This document shows, piece after piece, positions 7,115 through 12,731 of a DNA stretch of 12,731 nucleotides. The notes beneath the pieces were generated by a model. The model saw nothing but the letters and a program-made list of their open reading frames with translations, did no database searches and was not told the origin of the DNA. Source of the DNA: Candidatus Methanophagaceae archaeon (lineage in GTDB: Archaea > Halobacteriota > Syntropharchaeia > Alkanophagales > Methanospirareceae). The DNA is taken from assembly GCA_013374505.1 (NCBI GenBank), contig QENJ01000086.1, positions 1-12,731 on the forward strand, in the 5' to 3' direction. Made by a program: the position numbers and the translations under genes. The stretch's first letter is position 1, and each line of letters opens with the position of its first letter.

Positions 7115-7981
7115 ATGGACAACGAGGACTACATCGCAAGAAGTGCGCAACTGGCTTTGCTATTAGAAGTATCCGCATATCCCAAGCCCGGTAACATAGA
7201 CCGAACACACGACTTCGTAGATACGAACTACACGCATTTCCTTGCGTCTTCGGTGGCAGTTTACCCTGTTTTGAGAGCAGCCGCCACGCGAGAACACGGT
7301 GTGGGTGAACTGGTCCGGACGGGCGTGGCAGAGAGCATGGCGTGGCAACGTGGCGGGAATACGCATTTCGGGGCATTACTTCTGCTGGTGCCTTTAGCTA
7401 TGTCTGCCGGTGCTTGCAAAGGTTATAAGCCGGCCGAGCTAAAAGAAAAAGCGGACGAGATTATGCGAAACACGAACGTGGAAGATGCCATATCGGTTTA
7501 CAAGGCATTTCCGAAGGCGAAAGTAAAAGTGAGAAGCGAAGTCCCGGAATTTGACGTGATGGATGAGGCATCGCTAACGGAAATCCTGGAGAAGGAACTA
7601 TCGCTTTATGATATACTCACCATATCTGCCGCGTATGATTTGATTTCACGCGAATTGGTGGCCGGATTTGATAAGACTTTCAGGTCCGCTGCGAGGCTAA
7701 AAGAATCCGCTGAGGTGAATGCTATAAACGATGCCATAACGCATACCTATTTGTGGTTGCTATCCGAAGAAGAGGATACTTTTGTTAAATTGGGTTTCGG
7801 TACGGGAAAAAGCAGATACGTGATGGCACGTGCAAAAGCGATTGTGGACGGTGGTTACAAACTTGAAGAGATAGAGGCGTTTGATGAGGACTTGATAAAG
7901 GCCGGGATAAACCCTGGTTCTACTGCTGATATAATAGCTGCGGCGTTGTTTATCGCTATTCTTGGCGGGTTGCGGGTTTAG
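7115..7981 (+). CDS. CitG/MdcB-family triphosphoribosyl-dephospho-CoA synthase-like protein
   Basis: A 288-residue, mostly helical protein of the ATP:dephospho-CoA triphosphoribosyltransferase family. Family marks are SAYPKPGNIDR (20-30) and GGNTHFGALLLLVPLA (80-95), which carry the conserved Lys, Asn, Asp and His positions of the nucleotide site, and a Gly-rich C-terminus ending ALFIAILGGLRV. In bacteria the family makes the prosthetic-group precursor of citrate or malonate decarboxylating enzymes. No such acyl-carrier system is visible here, and archaeal homologues are widespread with no settled role, so the substrate may differ. The ATG at 7115 is the likely start, with no leader. GC content is higher than in the R-M operon. 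Confidence 0.8.
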   Translation: MDNEDYIARSAQLALLLEVSAYPKPGNIDRTHDFVDTNYTHFLASSVAVYPVLRAAATREHGVGELVRTGVAESMAWQRGGNTHFGALLLLVPLAMSAGACKGYKPAELKEKADEIMRNTNVEDAISVYKAFPKAKVKVRSEVPEFDVMDEASLTEILEKELSLYDILTISAAYDLISRELVAGFDKTFRSAARLKESAEVNAINDAITHTYLWLLSEEEDTFVKLGFGTGKSRYVMARAKAIVDGGYKLEEIEAFDEDLIKAGINPGSTADIIAAALFIAILGGLRV

Positions 7982-8073
7982 CGTCTCAGACTTCTATCTA
8001 TTTAGGACGCAGATTCACACGGTTGACCGAACATGTGTCCCAAGGAACAACTTTAATAACATAATAACTTTAA

Positions 8074-8104
8074 CTTAAATAAAGTAAGAACTAATAATGT
8101 ACCT
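8074..8104 (+). promoter_or_regulatory. Archaeal promoter for the first NAS gene
   Basis: CTTAAATAAA (8074-8083) is a TATA-like box centred about 26 bases before the ATG at 8105, so transcription should begin at or next to the start codon. Upstream (8049-8073) the sequence is AT-rich with repeated ACTTTAA elements that could be part of a BRE or operator. No Shine-Dalgarno site is present. Confidence 0.5.
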
Positions 8105-8959
8105 ATGGCGGTATGTAAAACTATAATGACCAGGAGTAGCAAGATGCTTATCTCGCAGGGACCAATAATAGCGGAACTATTACAAATATATTCAGATACC
8201 CGCGATCTTAAAGATTACGAAATACTGCATAGTAATTCTAATCATCTGAAAGCCTATTTTGAGCGACTGGACTATCTGGCAGCACAGGATGTTAAAGATC
8301 ATTTAGTACGTGATATTCTTGGCAAACCGGGATATGAATCAGTACTTAAAGCTATCGTACGATTCAGAAATGTATATAGTTTGCGACTCGAGCTCGAAAA
8401 TGCAAATGCCATACTGGCTAATGGCGATTCCTGGGGTGTGCTGAAGAAATTCACTCATTACTCAAATTACACTCAACTGGCTCGTACGGAATATCAAGGT
8501 TCGGAACTAAAACCAGGTGATACAGTAGCGTTTATTGGTAGCGGACCACTGCCATTAAGTCTTATACTGCTATGCCATCAACATGGCCTTAGGGGCATTG
8601 GGCTAGAGCAAGAATCCGACAGAGCAGCACTATCAAGAAAAGTACTGGCGAAACTGGATCTTTCTGAGCAGATAGAAATAATAAACGGAAACCACTTCAA
8701 ATTACCATCGAATAACGGCTGCAAACTGATCATGGTGGCGGCAGCCGCGGAACCCAAAACGGAAATCTTTGAGTTCCTGGCTAATGTACTGCCGTCCGGA
8801 ACAAAAATATCATATCGCTTATACGAGAAAGGGCTTAGAAGATTACTGGAAGCGTCTTCGTCTCTAAAATTGCCTGAGCAGTTTCACGAACACCTCAGAA
8901 TCCGACCTGTGCCGCCTGTCAATAATACCGTGGTATTCCTTACCAAACAGGTTTGCTGA
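8105..8959 (+). CDS. Nicotianamine synthase-family protein, copy 1
   Basis: A SAM-dependent aminobutyrate-transferring enzyme with a helical N-terminal domain and a Rossmann C-terminal domain; 284 residues. From memory of the Methanothermobacter NAS sequence, the alignment is clear through the core: LELENANAIL (95-104) carries the probable catalytic Glu98, the SNYTQL tyrosine is Tyr122, GSGPLP (145-150) is the SAM loop, Glu168 in GLEQE should hold the ribose, and AAAAEPK plus NNTVVFLT follow. NAS enzymes condense aminobutyrate units from SAM into metal-chelating nicotianamine-type molecules that bind Ni, Fe, Co or Zn. The exact product here is unknown. The leaderless ATG at 8105 is supported by the TATA spacing and by identical Glu98/Tyr122 numbering in copy 2. 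Its 3' end faces the cfbA gene 48 bases away. Confidence 0.85.
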   Translation: MAVCKTIMTRSSKMLISQGPIIAELLQIYSDTRDLKDYEILHSNSNHLKAYFERLDYLAAQDVKDHLVRDILGKPGYESVLKAIVRFRNVYSLRLELENANAILANGDSWGVLKKFTHYSNYTQLARTEYQGSELKPGDTVAFIGSGPLPLSLILLCHQHGLRGIGLEQESDRAALSRKVLAKLDLSEQIEIINGNHFKLPSNNGCKLIMVAAAAEPKTEIFEFLANVLPSGTKISYRLYEKGLRRLLEASSSLKLPEQFHEHLRIRPVPPVNNTVVFLTKQVC

Positions 8960-8985
8960 ATAGTTACCCCTTCGTGGTTTCTGAA

Positions 8986-9006
8986 TGCGCGAACCCCGCA
9001 CGCGCA
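8986..9006. terminator. Weak hairpin between convergent NAS 1 and cfbA
   Basis: TGCGCG and CGCGCA flank a nine-base loop in the 48-base gap between the two convergent stops. Without a T run on either side, a terminator role is only possible, not shown. Confidence 0.25.
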
Positions 9007-9007
9007 C

Positions 9008-9439
9008 TCACTTCTCGGCTTCTTTTGTCCTGTCCACCAAAATATCCACAATCCTATCATCTACTCCCATTGGCTTAGCATAAATTAGTTCCACATCTCG
9101 CCCTATCTCCGCCCATTCGCCCTTGAACGCTATATCCAGCTTCTCCGGGATGTCTTTGGTCGTATGCTCTCCATCAGCCACGAAAACCGGCAGCGCCACT
9201 ATCTTCTTTATACCACTCTCAGCAAGACTTCGCAATACCTCTTCAATGCTCGGTGAATTCAATTGCATAAACGCCACTTTTACGCCTTTAAAACCATCTC
9301 GCATCGCCAGTCGTTTTTGTAGTCCCACCAGCACGTCCTTGTTATACGGCAGTGTGCTTCCATGACCTATTAACACGACCGCAACGTTTTCGTCACTTCC
9401 TTTTACATTCTTACCTTCTTCTTGTGTCATTTTATTCAT
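9008..9439 (-). CDS. cfbA: Sirohydrochlorin nickel/cobalt chelatase (CfbA/CbiX-short)
   Basis: A single-domain class II chelatase of 143 residues, the length of archaeal CbiX-S. Metal-binding histidines are visible as His26 in LIGHGS and His92 in ADGEHTTKDIP. Their spacing of 66 residues equals that of His9 and His75 in the archaeal enzyme, as I recall it. In methanogens the enzyme inserts Ni(II) into sirohydrochlorin, the first committed step to coenzyme F430; it can also insert Co(II) for cobalamin. The start may be the ATG at 9439 or at 9430; GGAG lies 2 or 11 bases upstream respectively, neither ideal. The first 15 or so residues are not conserved. It follows NAS copy 2 on the same strand after 112 bases, and a TTTTTATGC at about 9493-9501 could give it its own promoter. 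Confidence 0.85.
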   Translation of the reverse strand: MNKMTQEEGKNVKGSDENVAVVLIGHGSTLPYNKDVLVGLQKRLAMRDGFKGVKVAFMQLNSPSIEEVLRSLAESGIKKIVALPVFVADGEHTTKDIPEKLDIAFKGEWAEIGRDVELIYAKPMGVDDRIVDILVDRTKEAEK

Positions 9440-9551
9440 CTCTCCTGTGTTAATTTCCTACACGTTTCTATCATTAGATCAATTACGTACAGCATAAAAA
9501 GCTTGCTATTCTGGCGGGCTTAACAGCTCTCTGGTGTCGGGACCGCAACAG

Positions 9552-10466
9552 TTATTCTGTATCGTATATTTTACCGTTATCTCTTAACCGTCCGCCTAAG
9601 GTTGAATTGCACTTTCCATTAGTGGTGGTCAGAAACACCACGGTATTGTTAGCCGGCGGTTTTGGTCGTACCCTGAGATATTCATCAAACTGCACAGGTA
9701 ATTCATAACGATAAAACGTGTCCAACAACTTTCTGAGCCCTTTCTCATAGCTACGATATGACACCTTAGTTCCCGCGGGCAATACAGTTGCCAGATGATC
9801 GAAGATTGCTTTCTTGGGTTCCGCTTGCGCGGCTACCATGACAAGTTTGGGTCGCTCTTCCCTGGGCACGGAATACTGGTTGCCCTCGATTATTTTTATC
9901 CTGTCAGAAAGCCCTAGTTTGTCCAGCACCGTTCTTGACAGTTCCGCTCTATCGGGTTCCTGTTCAATTCCGATCCCTCTGAGCCCATACTGATGACACA
10001 ACACGATAAGGCTTATAGGCAGTGGTCCGCTTCCGAGAAACAGAACACAATCACCGGGTTTAAGTCCTGCGCCTCTATATTCAGTCCTTGCCAGTTGCAG
10101 ATAATTGGGCAGATATGCAAAATCTTCTAACGCACCCCAGGCATCGCGGCTCCGTATTATCGCTTTTGCCTGCTCAACTTCTAATTTCGCGGTATACATA
10201 CTCCTGAACTTGGTAATAACATCAAATGCAGAATTAAACCCAGGATTAGATAGGAGTTCTTCTGCGCGGGTATCACCTATATCCAAAGCAATCAGGTAGT
10301 CCAATCGCTTAAAAAGTGGCGTTAGATGATTCGAGGAGTCCAGATAGATTTCTTCTGCGCTAAGACCTTTGAGTGCTGAATATATCCCCATGATTTCACC
10401 CACTATTGGTTCTACACAATAGCATGTACTGTTACTTAGACACTCATTTTTACTAATCGCTGCCAT
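9552..10466 (-). CDS. Nicotianamine synthase-family protein, copy 2
   Basis: A paralogue of the gene at 8105, with the same domain order: KLEVEQAKAI carrying Glu98, LPNYLQLARTEY carrying Tyr122, GSGPLP SAM loop, GIEQEPDRAELSR, AAQAEPKKAIF and NNTVVFLT. The frame is open to a Met at 10505, but the ATG at 10466 is preferred: it lies about 28 bases from a TTTAAATA box, and it gives the same residue numbers for the two catalytic positions as copy 1. That makes 304 residues, with a 20-residue divergent C-terminal tail (after NNTVVFLTTTN). The N-terminus contains three Cys within eleven residues (ECLSNSTCYC), absent from copy 1. It lies upstream of cfbA on the same strand. The catalytic residues are kept, so it is probably active, perhaps with a different product length or regulation. 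Confidence 0.83.
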   Translation of the reverse strand: MAAISKNECLSNSTCYCVEPIVGEIMGIYSALKGLSAEEIYLDSSNHLTPLFKRLDYLIALDIGDTRAEELLSNPGFNSAFDVITKFRSMYTAKLEVEQAKAIIRSRDAWGALEDFAYLPNYLQLARTEYRGAGLKPGDCVLFLGSGPLPISLIVLCHQYGLRGIGIEQEPDRAELSRTVLDKLGLSDRIKIIEGNQYSVPREERPKLVMVAAQAEPKKAIFDHLATVLPAGTKVSYRSYEKGLRKLLDTFYRYELPVQFDEYLRVRPKPPANNTVVFLTTTNGKCNSTLGGRLRDNGKIYDTE

Positions 10467-10505
10467 AAAATACAATATAAGGGGTCCACTATTTAAACGT
10501 TTCAA
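10467..10505 (-). promoter_or_regulatory. Archaeal promoter for NAS copy 2
   Basis: On the minus strand GAAACG is followed by TTTAAATA (plus-strand coordinates about 10490-10503), a good BRE-TATA pair 26-30 bases before the ATG at 10466. It supports a leaderless transcript and rules against the longer start at 10505, which would place the start upstream of its own TATA box. Confidence 0.55.
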
Positions 10506-10825
10506 TATCTGCCTGCCGATTTAAGATTAAAGCTCAATCTATACGCAGATATTCTGACAAACTATAAATAATTAAAATAAAATGCCACCTTTTTTTACTT
10601 CGTAACACGCACGGGATTTGATGAAAATGAAGATTGCAAAAAAACGGGCTGAGGGGATAAAAAGCAGCAAACTCATCCGCCCCCAAAAACGGTTGCTAGC
10701 TATTCTGGTGATATATGAGCGGGGTTGAACACGGAACCACCAGTCTTACATTCTTCTTAAGTGGTACTGAATAACAGCATAAATAAACTATAAACTTTAG
10801 GTATACAAAACACAAATACGTAAAC
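10506..10825. other. 320-bp intergenic region between divergent NAS 2 and toxin-antitoxin genes
   Basis: No confident gene is present. A 35-codon, Lys/Arg-rich open frame at 10621-10728 on the + strand has no start signal and no family I recognise. Possible promoter elements for the antitoxin lie near the right end: CTATAAAC at about 10788-10795 is about 32-37 bases before its ATG, and a GTATAC palindrome (10801-10806) could be an operator half. The rest shows nothing I can interpret. Confidence 0.4.
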
Positions 10826-11128
10826 ATGCAAAAGATTATATCTATTAGACCAACAGAAGAGATGGCGAGGAAGCTTGAAATGCTAATTAGTATTGAGCAG
10901 ATGGGCAAGTCTGCGTTGATAAGACGAATTTTGGATAGGGGACTAAACGAGGAATTAAAGAGGTATGCTCTGGAGCTATTCCGGGATAAACGAGTATCTT
11001 TAGCAAAAGCTGCGGAAATCGCTGGTATATCCGTTAGGGCGATGATGGATTTGATAAAAGAGAAAGATATTCCTTTGCACATCACCCTTGAAGATATAAG
11101 AGAAGACTTTGAAGCTGCGATGAAATGA
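10826..11128 (+). CDS. UPF0175-family antitoxin
   Basis: A 100-residue DNA-binding antitoxin. Residues 1-45 read like a ribbon-helix-helix domain (ISIRPTEEMARKLEML, then SALIRRILDRGL). Residues 46-93 are the UPF0175 helix-turn-helix (YALELFRDKRVSLAKAAEIAGIS). It should neutralise the PIN-domain product of the next gene and repress their shared promoter. Its stop overlaps the toxin start by 4 bases (ATGA), typical of such pairs. Confidence 0.8.
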   Translation: MQKIISIRPTEEMARKLEMLISIEQMGKSALIRRILDRGLNEELKRYALELFRDKRVSLAKAAEIAGISVRAMMDLIKEKDIPLHITLEDIREDFEAAMK

Positions 11129-11634
11129 TCTGGATATTCAATTCCACCCCTCTGATATATCTGAATAAAGTGGGTTTAAGCCAGATTTTCGAGCTGTTGG
11201 AGGGTGATAAAATAATTCCCCTGAAAGTATATGAAGAAGTAATAACACAAGGGAAGCTCAGAGGAGATGCTGATGCACTCATTTCAGAGGAGTTAATAGC
11301 GAAAGAAGTTATTAAGATCGTACGTGTAGAGACTGAATTCAAAGAGATGTTAAAGGGCCTAAAAGACGAGTTGCATGAAGGCGAATTGGAAGTGCTCGCT
11401 TTAGCAAAGGCAAAAAGTGGTGTCGCAATCTTAGACGATGGCATTGCCCGGGAAGTCGGAAAAGTTTTCAAAATAGACGTGCACGGCACGCTTTTTATAA
11501 TATTCCGGATGCTTAAAAAGGGCGTATTGAAAAAAGAAGAAGCGCGCGAAAAAGTTAATTCGATGATCAGGAAGGGTTTCCGACTGGGTCACAGTGAATA
11601 TCTGGAATTCATTGACCTGGTTGAGAGCATTTGA
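11125..11634 (+). CDS. DUF3368-type PIN-domain toxin
   Basis: A 169-residue PIN-fold ribonuclease toxin that would cleave RNA when free of its antitoxin. The acidic site is spread over the usual positions: NSTPLIYL (6-13), YEEV (36-39), HEGELEVLALA (84-94), LDDGIAREVGK (103-113) and HGTLF (120-124). The first position is Asn6 where many PIN proteins have Asp; from memory, Asn occurs in many archaeal DUF3368 members, so activity cannot be excluded. It is translationally coupled to the UPF0175 gene. The cassette sits between NAS copies 2 and 3 and probably arrived as a mobile addiction module. Confidence 0.8.
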   Translation: MIWIFNSTPLIYLNKVGLSQIFELLEGDKIIPLKVYEEVITQGKLRGDADALISEELIAKEVIKIVRVETEFKEMLKGLKDELHEGELEVLALAKAKSGVAILDDGIAREVGKVFKIDVHGTLFIIFRMLKKGVLKKEEAREKVNSMIRKGFRLGHSEYLEFIDLVESI

Positions 11635-11697
11635 AGGCGCATCCGTATGCTTTATATCCTGGAAGTTTCCGCCGTTTCCGTTCTGCTAGTGATGCCC

Positions 11698-12029
11698 CTA
11701 TTTCTCTCGCCATTTCTTTACTTCGTCATGCGTGTGCTCATGGATGTGCAGATGTATGTGTCTGCCTCCTGCCTCTAACCACCAGCCATTCCCCCCTCCC
11801 TTATTTGGGATTAAAGCTAAACATGCCGTTTTCATCGATCTTACCCTCTACGTACAACATTCCACCAGGATAGAAGATCTCAACATCTGCATACTGTACA
11901 GGTGTAAGCCGTCAGACCGCCGTAGTATGCCTCGATATAAATCGACTCAACCCCTTATCTATGACGAGTGCGCGTCCTGATACAACAGCGTGACCCAGTT
12001 AAGATTGCAACTATCAAACCGCTCTTCAT
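11698..12029 (-). pseudogene. Broken gene for His-rich NikL/CbiL-like nickel-uptake accessory protein
   Basis: On the minus strand a GGAGG site six bases before an ATG at 12029 opens MKSGLIVAILT, which looks like a signal peptide start. The reading then passes through three frames: LGHAVVSGRALVIDKG, then YIEAYYGGLTAY, then PVQYADVEIFYPGG through KIDENGMFSFNPK (11801-11902). A TAA, GEWLVV, and after another shift a His-rich stretch RHIHLHIHEHTHDE (11722-11763) follow. Joined, this reads like the transthyretin-like (CarboxypepD_reg/CopC-type) fold of NikL/CbiL proteins that assist ECF nickel or cobalt importers: VEAYY, AxVxIFxPGG, GKxDxNGxFxFxP and GEW are their hallmarks. At least three frame changes and one in-frame stop make it non-functional unless the assembly is wrong. 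Family assignment is by eye. Confidence 0.6.
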
Positions 12030-12054
12030 CTGAGTCCTCCAGATCTTTTTCGCC

Positions 12055-12126
12055 TCAAACCTCAGGAATATCAATGCAGTCAAAGAGTTCCTCGAAGGGG
12101 CATCCCCAGGTGATCAGCACGGTCAT
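12055..12126 (-). CDS. Possible 23-aa peptide or gene start with strong Shine-Dalgarno site
   Basis: AGGTGA lies five bases before the ATG at 12126, an excellent archaeal Shine-Dalgarno fit, 27 bases after the stop of NAS copy 3 on the same strand. The ORF encodes MTVLITWGCPFEEL and ends DIPEV. It stops 25 bases before the start of the broken NikL-like gene. I do not recognise it. It could be a real small Cys-containing protein of the NAS 3 operon or the surviving 5' end of a decayed gene. Confidence 0.35.
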   Translation of the reverse strand: MTVLITWGCPFEELFDCIDIPEV

Positions 12127-12153
12127 TTTAGTCACCTAAACTTGCAATGCAAT

Positions 12154-12731
12154 TCATACGATCTCACTATCAGTTAATAAACTTTTCGGGTGCATTTCCA
12201 TTGGAGTTGTGATTTGGGGTGGTTGGTTAGTTTTTTTATCGGAATTTGTGGTCAGAAACACAACGGTATTGTTGACCGGTGGTTCAGGTCGGATCCTGAG
12301 ATATTCCTTAAACTGTTCAGGCAATTCAGGAAAAGAAGAGGTTTCCAATAATCTTCTAAGCCCTTTCTCATAGATGCGATAGGATACTTTTGTTCCCGCA
12401 GGCAGCAGCGTTGCCAGATGATCTATGATCACCTTTTTGGGTTCTGCTGCAGAAGCCACCATAAGAAGTTCGGACTTCTCTTTTAGGGGTAATGTGAAAT
12501 GGTTTCCCGCGATTATCTTGATCTGATCAGAAAGCTCCAGTTTCTGCAGCACTTTTCTTGAGAGTTCTGCCCTGTCGGGTTCCTGTTCAATTCCGATTCC
12601 TCTAAGTCCATGTTGATGGCACAGCATTATAAGGCTTAAAGGCAATGGTCCGCTGCCAAGAAAAACAACTTTATCGCCGGGTTTTAGTTCAGCTCCCTGA
12701 GATTCGGTTCGAGCCAGTTGAGTGTAATTTG
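12154..12731 (-). CDS. Nicotianamine synthase-family protein, copy 3 (5' end outside window)
   Basis: The C-terminal two thirds of a third NAS paralogue. The frame is open to the right edge, beginning NYTQLARTE with the tyrosine equivalent to Tyr122 of the other copies. GSGPLP (SAM loop), GIEQEPDRAELSRKVL, ASAAEPKKVI, SYRIYEKGLRRLLE and NNTVVFLT follow. The first 22 bases at the edge (12731-12710, minus strand) match copy 1 exactly, and overall it is closer to copy 1 in this part. It ends with an unrelated 30-residue tail rich in Pro, Thr and Lys. The catalytic Glu lies outside the window, so activity cannot be judged. It is followed on the same strand by the small ORF and the broken NikL-like gene, suggesting a former operon. 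Confidence 0.85.
   Translation of the reverse strand, partial: NYTQLARTESQGAELKPGDKVVFLGSGPLPLSLIMLCHQHGLRGIGIEQEPDRAELSRKVLQKLELSDQIKIIAGNHFTLPLKEKSELLMVASAAEPKKVIIDHLATLLPAGTKVSYRIYEKGLRRLLETSSFPELPEQFKEYLRIRPEPPVNNTVVFLTTNSDKKTNQPPQITTPMEMHPKSLLTDSEIV

Noticed and set aside
8049..8073. A NikR-type operator upstream of NAS copy 1
   Set aside because: The ACTTTAA repeats do not resemble the GTGTGAC-type half sites I know for NikR, and no matching site stands before NAS copy 2.
10467..10505. N-terminal extension of NAS copy 2 from the Met at 10505
   Set aside because: The extension overlaps the TATA-like box, and the shorter start gives the same Glu98/Tyr122 numbering as copy 1.
10621..10728. 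A 35-codon Lys/Arg-rich ORF upstream of the antitoxin
   Set aside because: There is no Shine-Dalgarno site or TATA box at a suitable distance and no family is recognised; kept only as a note in the intergenic entry.
11631..11980. Two overlapping + strand frames of about 80 codons after the PIN toxin
   Set aside because: Composition is unlike the other proteins here, there is no start signal, and the minus strand of the same stretch holds the NikL-like remnant.
1..12731. CRISPR array, tRNA, rRNA or insertion sequence
   Set aside because: No regularly spaced repeats, cloverleaf, rRNA-like sequence, transposase or paired terminal repeats were found by eye. The only repeats are those listed.

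Overview
The window most likely comes from a methane-cycling or related archaeon of the Euryarchaeota/Halobacteriota. An ANME-1 (Methanophagales)-like or Syntrophoarchaeum-like lineage would fit, but that is inference. The archaeal signs are all right of about position 6,480: an archaeal-type dUTPase of the dCTP-deaminase fold, Methanothermobacter-type nicotianamine synthases (NAS), a single-domain CfbA/CbiX chelatase, a UPF0175/DUF3368 toxin-antitoxin pair, and genes that begin directly downstream of TATA-like boxes with no leader.

Region 1 (1-6058, all + strand) is a type I restriction-modification operon: hsdM (5' end outside the window), hsdS, a BRO/DinD-like gene, an orphan hsdS-tail ORF, a second internally deleted BRO gene, and hsdR. 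The genes overlap by a few bases, carry Shine-Dalgarno-like sites and look AT-richer than the right half, which suggests horizontal acquisition. The operon carries two lesions that would switch off restriction. A run of ten A's puts hsdS out of frame near its 5' end. A single TGA replaces the helicase motif VI arginine codon of hsdR, with the rest of the gene intact in the same frame. The hsdS tail plus BRO unit is duplicated in tandem.

Region 2 (6059-6478) is non-coding and separates the transferred-looking island from the archaeal genes. It holds a C11 run and two small hairpins.

Region 3 (6479-7981) is a divergent pair: an archaeal dUTPase (-) and a CitG/MdcB-family protein (+).

Region 4 (8105-12731) looks like a nickel or metallophore neighbourhood. 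It has three NAS-family paralogues (one +, two -, the last cut by the window edge), a CfbA/CbiX-type sirohydrochlorin chelatase downstream of the second NAS, and a multiply frameshifted remnant of a His-rich, transthyretin-like secreted protein resembling the NikL/CbiL accessory of nickel uptake systems, downstream of the third NAS. A UPF0175-PIN toxin-antitoxin cassette sits between NAS 2 and NAS 3. My working idea is that the NAS proteins make a nicotianamine-like chelator that helps acquire or buffer Ni(II) for cofactor F430 synthesis, whose first committed step CfbA catalyses. Neither the product nor the link has been shown from sequence.
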